Below are positions 18,410 through 26,643 of a DNA stretch of 40,400 bases, piece by piece. How positions within the stretch are numbered: position 1 is the first letter of the stretch; the number at the start of each line of letters is the position of its first letter. The stretch is from Candidatus Omnitrophota bacterium. Its GTDB lineage: Bacteria > Omnitrophota > Gorgyraeia > Gygaellales > Profunditerraquicolaceae. The notes below the pieces were generated by a model, which was not told the DNA's origin, made no database searches, and saw only the letters and a list, made by a program, of their open reading frames with translations. The translations under genes and the position numbers were made by a program. The stretch covers positions 1 to 40,400 of the forward strand of contig JAQUMX010000012.1 in assembly GCA_028717885.1 (NCBI GenBank). Direction: 5' to 3'.

Positions 18410-18450
18410 TTAAACCCAAGAAAGATAAAATAAAGAAAGGCGGATGAAGA

Positions 18451-19110
18451 ATGAAACTAACAAAAATCTTATTTTTTGGATTATTTTTGATCGGCATAGC
18501 TCTGCGAGCCTATGCGTTTGATGACGGAGACTTTCAGATCTGGAATCAGGAAACTCAAGAGAAAAAAATCAGCAATAATACCAGGATTACGGCAGAAGAA
18601 GAGTTCCGGCTGGGGAATAATGCAGGTAATTTCTACTATCAACATTACGACTTAGGTATTGTGCATGATTTCAATAAATTTTTAGGAGCCGGATTCGGGT
18701 TTCGTTATGTGTTAGAAAAGAGCAATAGCCCGAAATTCCAGGAAGAAGATATGCCTTATTTGCTTGGGTTGCTGAATTGGGAGTTGGCAGGCACAAAATT
18801 TAACAGCCGCAGCCGTTTTGAATACCGGCACTTTGATTATAAAAGCGATTTCTGGCGCTATCGCAATAAAATCACCGCCCGGTTTCCCTGGAAATTCACG
18901 AAATTAGAGATCCAGCCGTTTTTGGCCGATGAGGGGTTCCTGACTTTTAACCGGGTGATGTTTAGTGAAAACAGGTTTTATGCCGGAGTTGGGATGAGTT
19001 TAACCAAAAATTTAAAGCTTGATATCTATTATCTGTTACGTAGCAACCGCAGTTCCGGTAATTGGAATAATGCAAATGTTTTTGGCACCAGTTTAAAAAT
19101 ATCATTTTAA
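18451..19110 (+). CDS. DUF2490-like outer-membrane beta-barrel protein, putative phosphate-starvation porin
   Basis: Signal peptide; FDDGDFQIWNQE...RITAEEEFRLG...FEYRHF...FWRYRNKITARFP; alternating strands ending in LKISF. Confidence 0.65.
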   Translation: MKLTKILFFGLFLIGIALRAYAFDDGDFQIWNQETQEKKISNNTRITAEEEFRLGNNAGNFYYQHYDLGIVHDFNKFLGAGFGFRYVLEKSNSPKFQEEDMPYLLGLLNWELAGTKFNSRSRFEYRHFDYKSDFWRYRNKITARFPWKFTKLEIQPFLADEGFLTFNRVMFSENRFYAGVGMSLTKNLKLDIYYLLRSNRSSGNWNNANVFGTSLKISF

Positions 19111-19113
19111 ATA

Positions 19114-19124
19114 GGGGGGGGGGG
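19114..19124 (+). repeat. Homopolymeric G(11) tract at the pstS ribosome-binding site
   Basis: ATAGGGGGGGGGGGATATG; ends 2 nt before the pstS ATG at 19127. Confidence 0.8.
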
Positions 19125-19126
19125 AT

Positions 19127-19978
19127 ATGTTAAAGAAAGCTTTATTAGTTTTTGCTTGGTTATTCTTTTTTGGGATTGCTTTTGCCGCAAGCGGGAAAAA
19201 TTCCATTCAGGTAAAAGGCTCGGATACGATGGTTAATTTGGGCCAGGCCTGGGCAGAAAAATATATGGAGGAAAATCCCGGCGGCTTTGTGGCAGTTACC
19301 GGTGGAGGTTCAGGCACGGGGTTTTCCAGTATAATTAGCGGCACCTGCGATATTGCTATGGCTTCCAGGAATATTAAAAATAAAGAGATCGAACTGGCAA
19401 AGCAAAGAGGGGTTAATCCTTTTGAAATTAAAGCTGCGCTTGATGGTTTGGCAGTGGTAGTAAATCCAAAGAATCCGGTAGGTAAATTGGCCTTAGAGCA
19501 ATTAGCAGGGATTTTTACCGGCAAGATTACCAATTGGAAAGAGGTAGGCGGAGAGGATAAAAAAATCGTGCTCCTTTCGCGCGAGGTAAATTCCGGCACG
19601 CACGTTTATTTTAAAGAGCATGTTTTACGTAAAGGCAATCCGGGAGGAAAAGAAGAATTTGCTCCCAGCGCTTTAATGCTGCCTTCTTCCCAGGCAATTG
19701 CCGATGAAGTAGCAGCTAATGCCGAGGCAATCGGCTATTACGGAATGGGGTATATATCCTCGAAGCAAAAACCAATTGCCGTTGCAAAAGATGCAAAGTC
19801 GGAATATGTTGTTCCAACTATTGATAATGTGGTAAGCGGCAAATACCCGATTTCCCGGCCGCTATTTCTCTATACTAACGGCGAGCCGCAGGGGTTAGTA
19901 AAGAAATTCGTGGATTATGCGCTTTCCAAAGAAGGCCAGGAGATAGTTCTAAAGACTGATTTTGTGCCTGTAAGATAA
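19127..19978 (+). CDS. pstS: Phosphate ABC transporter substrate-binding protein PstS
   Basis: IQVKGSDTMVNLGQAWAEKY, VTGGGSGTGFSSIISGTCDIAMASR, REVNSGTHVYFKEHVL; genomic context. Confidence 0.93.
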   Translation: MLKKALLVFAWLFFFGIAFAASGKNSIQVKGSDTMVNLGQAWAEKYMEENPGGFVAVTGGGSGTGFSSIISGTCDIAMASRNIKNKEIELAKQRGVNPFEIKAALDGLAVVVNPKNPVGKLALEQLAGIFTGKITNWKEVGGEDKKIVLLSREVNSGTHVYFKEHVLRKGNPGGKEEFAPSALMLPSSQAIADEVAANAEAIGYYGMGYISSKQKPIAVAKDAKSEYVVPTIDNVVSGKYPISRPLFLYTNGEPQGLVKKFVDYALSKEGQEIVLKTDFVPVR

Positions 19979-20008
19979 TTATCATACTTCGCCAGATAAA
20001 AGCATGAG

Positions 20009-20878
20009 GTGTTCGTGCGAAAGCTAAAAGAATTTATTATCGAGAAGCTGATTCTGGTCTGCGGGCTGGCTTCTATATTTTTCGTAGTCCTGATTTTTTT
20101 ATTCCTGCTCAAGGAAGGGTTATCGGTTTTTAAAAGTATCAGTTTGCCGGATTTTCTTTTCGGGAAAAACTGGTATCCGATTTCCGACCCCCCGCAATTA
20201 GGAATTCTGCCTTTAATCCTGGGTTCGCTTCTGGTTACTGTAGGAGCAGCAGCGATCTCCATTCCTTTGGGCGTGGGAGCTGCGATTTATATCGCGGAAA
20301 TTGCACCGGCTAAATCCAAAGAAGTGCTCAAGGCGGGAATTGAATTATTAGCGGCAATCCCCAGTGTGGTCTTAGGTTTTATCGGCATGGTGACACTAGT
20401 ACCATGGGTAAAAAATATTTTCCATTTGCCCACAGGCCTGACCGCGCTTTCCGGGTCGATCATGCTTGCCTTTATGGCCACACCTACGATTGTTTCGATT
20501 GCGGAAGATGCGCTTTATTCCGTGCCTAAAACCTATAAGGAAGGCGCTTTTGCTTTGGGTGCAACTCATTGGCAGACGATTTACCGCGTTTTATTGCCCG
20601 CTGCTTCCAGCGGTATTTTAGCGGCAGTTATGTTGGGCATTGGCAGGGTTATTGGCGAGACCATGGCGGTAATGATGATTACGGGAAATTCGGCAATTAT
20701 ACCCAATAGTATTTTACAACCAGTGCGCACCTTAACCGCAACCATTGCCGCGGAAATGGGGGAGGCAGTAGTGGGCAGCGAACACTACTTTGCCTTATTT
20801 GCCATCGGCATAGTTTTGTTTGTGATCAGTTTTGCGGTTAATGTCACTGCAGACCTCTTTTTACATAAAAGGAAATAA
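20009..20878 (+). CDS. pstC: Phosphate ABC transporter permease PstC
   Basis: Multi-TM permease, AIPSVVLGFIGMVTLVPW, EGAFALGATHWQTIYRVLLPAA; GTG start; pst context. Confidence 0.9.
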   Translation: MFVRKLKEFIIEKLILVCGLASIFFVVLIFLFLLKEGLSVFKSISLPDFLFGKNWYPISDPPQLGILPLILGSLLVTVGAAAISIPLGVGAAIYIAEIAPAKSKEVLKAGIELLAAIPSVVLGFIGMVTLVPWVKNIFHLPTGLTALSGSIMLAFMATPTIVSIAEDALYSVPKTYKEGAFALGATHWQTIYRVLLPAASSGILAAVMLGIGRVIGETMAVMMITGNSAIIPNSILQPVRTLTATIAAEMGEAVVGSEHYFALFAIGIVLFVISFAVNVTADLFLHKRK

Positions 20879-21726
20879 TGCGCAACTCCCGTCGTAGCGA
20901 AAAAATTGCTTTCTTTTTTCTCTTCCTCGCAACACTTCTAATTGTTGTTCCGGTAGGGCTAATCATTGCTATTATTATCCAGAAAGGCCTACCGGCAATT
21001 AATTGGCAGTTTCTTTCTGATATGCCGCGCTCCGGTATGCGCGCCGGAGGGATCCTCCCGGCAATTGTCGGGACAATTTACCTGGTAGGAGGGGCGATTC
21101 TTTTTGCCTTGCCGATTGGCTTGTTAGCGGCGATCTACTTAAGCGAATATTCCAGGGATAATTTATTGACCCGGATGATTAAATTGGCAATTGTCAATTT
21201 GGCCGGTGTGCCTTCCGTAGTCTACGGGCTTTTTGGCCTGGCTTTGTTCGTAGTTTTCTGTAAATTCGGCGCTTCGATTCTTTCCGGGTCTTTAACCTTG
21301 GGGATTATGATCCTGCCTTTGATTATTACTTCTTCGCGCGAAGCTTTGGAAAGCGTGCCTGATTCTTTTCGCGAGGTAAGCCTTTCTTTGGGAGCAAGCA
21401 AATGGCAGACGATCCGCCACATTGTTTTGCCGAATGCGGTTCCCGGAATCCTTACCGGAACGATTTTAGGCTTAGGCAGGGCAGCCGGAGAAACTGCGCC
21501 GATTCTTTTCACCGTCGCTGCTTTCTATCTGCCGCAATTACCGAAATCACTTTTTGACCAGGCAATGGCATTGCCTTATCATCTCTATGTAATTTCTACC
21601 CAGGTGCCTAATGTCGATGAAAAGATCAGGTATGGCACCGCCCTGGTTTTGCTGTTTCTGGTTTTATTTATGAATTTGGTGGCAATTATCATCCGTTACC
21701 ATTTCAGAAAGAAGAAAAAATGGTGA
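20878..21726 (+). CDS. pstA: Phosphate ABC transporter permease PstA
   Basis: AGVPSVVYGLFGLALFVVF, SLSLGASKWQTIRHIVLPNAVPGILTGTILGLGRAAGETAPILFT. Confidence 0.92.
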   Translation: MRNSRRSEKIAFFFLFLATLLIVVPVGLIIAIIIQKGLPAINWQFLSDMPRSGMRAGGILPAIVGTIYLVGGAILFALPIGLLAAIYLSEYSRDNLLTRMIKLAIVNLAGVPSVVYGLFGLALFVVFCKFGASILSGSLTLGIMILPLIITSSREALESVPDSFREVSLSLGASKWQTIRHIVLPNAVPGILTGTILGLGRAAGETAPILFTVAAFYLPQLPKSLFDQAMALPYHLYVISTQVPNVDEKIRYGTALVLLFLVLFMNLVAIIIRYHFRKKKKW

Positions 21727-22466
21727 AGGTGGAAGTAAAAAACCTGAATACCTGGTTTGGCCTGTTACATGTTTTAAAAGGGGTCACTATCGATATTCAA
21801 GCGAATGAAATTTTAAGCGCAATCGGGCCTTCGAACAGCGGAAAAACAACGTTCCTGCGCATGTTAAACCGTTTGAATGAGCTGGAAACGAATTTTAAAA
21901 TGGAAGGGCTTGTCAATTTAGAAGGCAAGGATGTGCGCGCAATCGATGTGGAGCTGTTGCGTAAAAAAGTCGGCATGGTTTTTGCGCTGCCGCTGCCTTT
22001 GCCATTATCGATTTTTGAAAATGTGGCTTACGGGGTGAGGATGCACGGCATGCATAACAAAGGGAAAATTATTGAAAGGGTAGAAGAGGCATTAAAAAAA
22101 GCTTATATTTGGGAAGAGGTAAAAGACAGGCTGGAAGAATCTGCTTTTAAATTATCAGGAGGGCAACAGCAGAGGCTTTGCATTGCCAGGACCCTGGCAG
22201 TCGAACCGGAAGTAATTTTATTCGACGAGCCTTGCTCCGGGCTAGACCCCATTTCTACCGCCAAGGTCGAGGAGGCAATGTTAAAATTAAAAGAAAATTA
22301 TACAATCGTACTGGTGACGAACAACGTAAAACAGGCAGCGCGCGTGGGAGACCGCACCGCTTTTTTTCTTTCCGGAGAATTGGTGGAATTGGATAAAACT
22401 GAAAAGATGTTTACTGCTCCGGCTGATCAACGCACCGATGATTATATCAGAGGAAAATTCGGATAA
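21720..22466 (+). CDS. pstB: PstB-like ABC ATPase 1, degenerate Q-loop and H-loop
   Basis: Walker A GPSNSGKTT; Q-loop position VFALPLPLPLS; signature LSGGQQQRLCIAR; Walker B VILFDEP; H-loop TNN. Confidence 0.85.
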   Translation: MVKVEVKNLNTWFGLLHVLKGVTIDIQANEILSAIGPSNSGKTTFLRMLNRLNELETNFKMEGLVNLEGKDVRAIDVELLRKKVGMVFALPLPLPLSIFENVAYGVRMHGMHNKGKIIERVEEALKKAYIWEEVKDRLEESAFKLSGGQQQRLCIARTLAVEPEVILFDEPCSGLDPISTAKVEEAMLKLKENYTIVLVTNNVKQAARVGDRTAFFLSGELVELDKTEKMFTAPADQRTDDYIRGKFG

Positions 22467-23222
22467 ATGGCGAAAATCAAAGTAAATAATTTGAATCTTT
22501 GGTACGGAAGTTTTCAGGCGCTAAAGGGCGTGTACGCGAATTTTGCCGAAAAGAAAATTACCGCGATTATCGGGCCTAGCGGATGCGGAAAGTCGACAAT
22601 GCTGCGGGTCTTTAACCGGATGAATGACCTGATTGAAGGCGTGCGCACCTCCGGAGAAATTATTATCGATAACCTTAATGTGTTGGGTGAAGAAACGGAT
22701 TTGGTAGCGTTACGCAAAAAAGTCGGAATAGTTTTTCAGCGGCCGAACCCGTTTCCGCTTTCGGTTTATGAGAATATTGTTTTCGGTATCCGCGTGCATG
22801 AACAGCCAAGAAAGAAGGCTGAGCTTAACGGAATAGTTGAAGAGAGTTTAAAATCCGTGCTTTTGTGGGATGAGCTAAAGGATAAATTAAAAATGCCGGC
22901 CCTGCACTTGTCTTTGGAGCAGAAACAGAGGCTTTGTATTGCGCGTTTGATTGCGGTTAAGCCGGATGTGGTTTTGATGGATGAGCCGTGTTCGACTTTG
23001 GACCCTCAGGCAACCGCGAGAATAGAAGAATTAATGCGTGAACTTCGCAAAAATTATACTATAATTATAGTCACGCATAATATGCAGCAGGCAGCGCGGG
23101 TTTCCGATGATACCGGATTCATGCTTTTGGGTGAACTGGTGGAATTTGGGGCAACGCACGAGATTTTTACCGCGCCGAAAGACAAGCGCACCGAGGATTA
23201 CATTACCGGAAGATACGGTTAA
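22467..23222 (+). CDS. pstB: PstB-like ABC ATPase 2, degenerate signature motif
   Basis: Walker A GPSGCGKST; Q-loop VFQRPNPFPLS; signature LSLEQKQRLCIAR; Walker B VVLMDEP; H-loop THN. Confidence 0.88.
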   Translation: MAKIKVNNLNLWYGSFQALKGVYANFAEKKITAIIGPSGCGKSTMLRVFNRMNDLIEGVRTSGEIIIDNLNVLGEETDLVALRKKVGIVFQRPNPFPLSVYENIVFGIRVHEQPRKKAELNGIVEESLKSVLLWDELKDKLKMPALHLSLEQKQRLCIARLIAVKPDVVLMDEPCSTLDPQATARIEELMRELRKNYTIIIVTHNMQQAARVSDDTGFMLLGELVEFGATHEIFTAPKDKRTEDYITGRYG

Positions 23223-23233
23223 GCGGAGGAAAA

Positions 23234-23902
23234 ATGCAAAGACACCTGGATGATGAATTAAAAGAGCTGCATAAAGATATTTTGCGTATGGGCGTTTTAA
23301 CCCAGGAAGCGATTTTTAAATCTATCGAAGCGTTAAAGAACCGCGATAAAGCGCAAGCAGAAGAAGTGATTACTGCGGACAGCAAAATTGACGAATTAGA
23401 GCTGGCAGTAGACGAGAAATGTATTGACCTGATTGCACGCTATCAGCCGATGGCCACGGATTTACGTTTTATTACTACCGGCATGAAGATTAATTCTGAC
23501 CTGGAGAGGATTGCTGACCTGGCAGTGGATATTTCGCAGCGCGTGCAGCAGATTGTGGATAAGCCGATATTGAAGCCGTTGGTGGATATCCCTAAACTTT
23601 CTCAGATCGCCCAGAATATGGTGCGCGATGCGATCAATGCTTTTGTCGAGCATGACGTGGCTTTGGCGAAAAGCGTAGTCCTCTCCGATAGCGAAGCGGA
23701 TAAATTGCGCAATGCCGTGCATGATGAATTGCTCAATGATTATATCCTGCGTGATCCGGCAACGGCGGACCGCGCTATTCCTTTATTATTGATTTCCCGC
23801 CATTTGGAGCGCATTTGCGACCATACGACTAATATCGCCGAAGACGTAATTTATATGGTTGAGGCGAAAGTAGTCAGGCACCATCCGGAGGAGCTCAAAT
23901 AA
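23234..23902 (+). CDS. phoU: Phosphate signalling complex protein PhoU
   Basis: Two PhoU helical repeats; YQPMATDLRFITTGMKINSDLERIADLAVDI; LLISRHLERICDHTTNIAEDVIYMVEA. Confidence 0.95.
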   Translation: MQRHLDDELKELHKDILRMGVLTQEAIFKSIEALKNRDKAQAEEVITADSKIDELELAVDEKCIDLIARYQPMATDLRFITTGMKINSDLERIADLAVDISQRVQQIVDKPILKPLVDIPKLSQIAQNMVRDAINAFVEHDVALAKSVVLSDSEADKLRNAVHDELLNDYILRDPATADRAIPLLLISRHLERICDHTTNIAEDVIYMVEAKVVRHHPEELK

Positions 23903-23906
23903 CCGG

Positions 23907-24470
23907 ATGGAAAACCTCTTACAGGCTGACATTAATAGCTTAATCAGGAACTTCGGAGATATCGGGCTTTTCTTAGGGATGTTCCTGGAATCCAGCATTT
24001 TTCCCATTCCTTCCGAAGCAGTAGTGGTAGCTGCCGGAGCGATCGGTATTCCTTTAGCTTCGATTATAATTTTCGGCTCCCTGGGCGCTACTTTAGGCTC
24101 AATTGTCGGCTATTCTATCGGCAGGTATGCTGCGGTGCCGGTGATTTTGCGCTACGGAAAATTTGTTTTTATTAAGCCGCACCATTTGCAAAAGGCCGAG
24201 GCTTTTGCCAAAAAATACGGGCCATGGAGCGTATTTTTGGGCAGGCTTTTACCGATCATTCCTTTTAAAGTTTTCTCTGTTTCCGCAGGGATAGCTAAGC
24301 TCCCTTTTATTCCTTTTATTATCTGTACTATGCTGGGCGTCTTGCCCAGGATGTATCTTTTGGGGGTTTTTGGCTCGGTTCTGATTAAGTACAAACGGCC
24401 CGCGTTTTTGGTTTTAATTGCCGCAATTGCAATATTTTTCATCTTTAGACTAAAGAAACAGCGTCAATAA
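23907..24470 (+). CDS. DedA family membrane protein
   Basis: GLFLGMFLESSIFPIPSEAVVVAAG; FAKKYGPWSVFLGRLLPIIPFKVFSVSAGIAKLPF. Confidence 0.85.
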   Translation: MENLLQADINSLIRNFGDIGLFLGMFLESSIFPIPSEAVVVAAGAIGIPLASIIIFGSLGATLGSIVGYSIGRYAAVPVILRYGKFVFIKPHHLQKAEAFAKKYGPWSVFLGRLLPIIPFKVFSVSAGIAKLPFIPFIICTMLGVLPRMYLLGVFGSVLIKYKRPAFLVLIAAIAIFFIFRLKKQRQ

Positions 24471-24474
24471 TCTC

Positions 24475-24503
24475 TTGACCCCGCCTGCTTAGTATTATAT
24501 ACT
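24475..24503 (+). promoter_or_regulatory. Promoter TTGACC-N17-TATACT
   Basis: -35 24475-24480, -10 24498-24503, in the gap upstream of the receiver gene. Confidence 0.6.
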
Positions 24504-24543
24504 ATTTTCTTAAGTAAAAACTCACCTTTTTTTCGGAGCAGCT

Positions 24544-24909
24544 ATGCATTCAGCGAAGATATTGGTAGTGGATGATGAGAAGGAGATTTGCGAGATTACC
24601 CGCGAATTCCTGCAAAAGAAGCATTATCACTGTTTTTGCGCTTATTCTGCGCAAGAAGCGCTGGAATTAGTGAAAAAAGAGCACCCGCAGGCAGTATTAT
24701 TGGATATCAGGCTGGGGGATGCTTCCGGCTTGGATGTTTTGCCAAAAATCAAAAAATTTGACCAGAGAATTAAGGTAATTATGGTTACCGGCTTGGGGGA
24801 TGATCAGACGATCAATGAGGCAAAATCTAAAGGCGCAGATGATTTTCTGATTAAGCCTTTTACCGCTACTTTCCTAAGCGAATTGTTGGCAAAGAAATTA
24901 TCTAGTTAA
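24544..24909 (+). CDS. Stand-alone response regulator receiver (CheY-like)
   Basis: ILVVDDEKEICEITREFL, AVLLDIRLGDASGLDVLPKI, KGADDFLIKPF; no output domain. Confidence 0.85.
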   Translation: MHSAKILVVDDEKEICEITREFLQKKHYHCFCAYSAQEALELVKKEHPQAVLLDIRLGDASGLDVLPKIKKFDQRIKVIMVTGLGDDQTINEAKSKGADDFLIKPFTATFLSELLAKKLSS

Positions 24910-24922
24910 AACGGAGGAAAAT

Positions 24923-25408
24923 ATGGATGAAATTTTGGAAATTCTGGAAAAAGACTGCCGGGCAAGTACCGAAGAGATTGCAAGAATGCTGAAGAAAAAA
25001 CCCGAGAGCGTAAAACAGGCGATTAAGAAGTATGAAAAGGAAGGCGTAATTTTAAAATATAAAGCTGTAATCAATAATGAGCTGATCAAGGATGCCGATG
25101 CAGAAGTGAGGGCGTTGATCGAGGTCAATATCTTGCCGCAAAAGGATTTAGGGTTTGACCGGATTGCCGAGCGGATTTATTCCTTTCCGGAAGTTTCCAG
25201 CTGTTATTTGATTTCCGGCACTTATGATTTGCTTTTAATCGTCGAGGGGAAAGACTTGCATACCGTAGCAAGGTTTGTGGCGGAAAAGCTTGCGCCTTTA
25301 GAGCATGTAAGAGGCACAGCGACACATTTCTTACTGAAAAAATACAAGGAAGACGGAGTTATACTGAAACATAAAGAAGAAAACAAGAGAATAGCGATAT
25401 CATATTAA
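24923..25408 (+). CDS. Lrp/AsnC family transcriptional regulator
   Basis: N-terminal HTH (ILEILEKDCRASTEEIARMLKKKPESVKQAIKKYEKEGVI) and RAM-type domain. Confidence 0.85.
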   Translation: MDEILEILEKDCRASTEEIARMLKKKPESVKQAIKKYEKEGVILKYKAVINNELIKDADAEVRALIEVNILPQKDLGFDRIAERIYSFPEVSSCYLISGTYDLLLIVEGKDLHTVARFVAEKLAPLEHVRGTATHFLLKKYKEDGVILKHKEENKRIAISY

Positions 25409-25415
25409 TTGCTTT

Positions 25416-25449
25416 CAGTCATCAGCTTTCAGCTGAAGGCTGATGACTG
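25416..25449 (+). repeat. 34-bp near-perfect palindrome, possible dispersed repeat
   Basis: CAGTCATCAGCTTTCAGCTGAAGGCTGATGACTG; one mismatched symmetry position; followed by further TGATAGCTGATAGC. Confidence 0.75.
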
Positions 25450-25464
25450 ATAGCTGATAGCCCA

Positions 25465-26643
25465 ATGAAAAATTTAATCTCTAAGAAAGTTCAGGAAATG
25501 CAGCCTTCCGGCATCCGGAAATTTTTTGACCTGGTGCTAGGGATGAAGGAAGTAATTTCCTTAGGCGTGGGGGAGCCGGATTTTGTTACTCCCTGGAGTA
25601 TCCGCGAAGCAGGGATTTATTCTCTGGAGGAAGGTTTTACTTCCTATACTTCAAACAAGGGGCTGTATAAATTAAGGCTGGGAATCTCGCGTTATTTGGA
25701 GAGCCGCCATAATTTGAAATACTCTCCGGATGAAGAGATCCTGATTACCGTCGGGGTAAGCGAGGCAGTGGATTTAGGCTTACGCACTTTGATTAATCCT
25801 GGAGATAAAATTTTAATCCCGGTTCCCAGTTATGTTTCTTACGGCCCGGTAGCCGAGCTTGCCGGAGGCGTGCCTATATATATCGATACAAAAGAGGATA
25901 ATTTTCGGCTTACTCCTAAAAGGCTAAAGCAATATTTACACAAGAAGCCCAAGGCAATCATCTTAAATTATCCCACTAATCCTACGGGCGTTTGTTATAC
26001 GAAAAAAGAATTAAGCGAGATCAATAAAATTTTGTTGAAGCATAATATTTTCTGCATTACAGACGAAGTTTATGGCGATTTAAGCTATGATTTCGAGCAC
26101 ACGCCTTTTCCTACATTGCCGGGGGCAAGGAATAATACGCTTTACTTAAACGGTTTTTCCAAGAGCTATGCCATGACCGGCTGGCGCGTAGGGTTCGCCT
26201 GTGGGCCGAAAGAAGTAATTGCTGCCATGACCAAGATCCATCAGTACACGATCATGTGCGTAGCGATAACCAGCCAGATGGCTGCTTACGAAGCTTTGAT
26301 TACCGGAAGAAAGCCGGTAGAGGAAATGAAACGGGAGTATCGCAGAAGAAGAGAACTGATAATCCCGGGGTTAAATAAATTAGGCCTGGATTGTATTATG
26401 CCTGAAGGCGCATTTTATGCTTTTCCGAGCGTAAAAAGAACCGGGATGAAAGCTTTGGAATTTGCCGAAGGCCTGCTTAAGGAAGAAAAAGTCGCAGTTG
26501 TGCCGGGTACGGCTTTCGGAGCCAGTTATGCCGACTATCTACGAATTTCCTATGCCTCTAGCTATGAAAATTTAAAAGAGGCGTTAATCCGTATAGAAAG
26601 ATTTTTAACTAAGAAAGGGGTAAGCAATGGCAAAAAGGACTAA
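25465..26643 (+). CDS. Pyridoxal-phosphate aminotransferase, class I/II
   Basis: SLGVGEPDFVTPWSIREA, LNYPTNPTGVCYTKKEL, NGFSKSYAMTGWRVGFACGP, LRISYASSYENLKEAL. Confidence 0.92.
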   Translation: MKNLISKKVQEMQPSGIRKFFDLVLGMKEVISLGVGEPDFVTPWSIREAGIYSLEEGFTSYTSNKGLYKLRLGISRYLESRHNLKYSPDEEILITVGVSEAVDLGLRTLINPGDKILIPVPSYVSYGPVAELAGGVPIYIDTKEDNFRLTPKRLKQYLHKKPKAIILNYPTNPTGVCYTKKELSEINKILLKHNIFCITDEVYGDLSYDFEHTPFPTLPGARNNTLYLNGFSKSYAMTGWRVGFACGPKEVIAAMTKIHQYTIMCVAITSQMAAYEALITGRKPVEEMKREYRRRRELIIPGLNKLGLDCIMPEGAFYAFPSVKRTGMKALEFAEGLLKEEKVAVVPGTAFGASYADYLRISYASSYENLKEALIRIERFLTKKGVSNGKKD

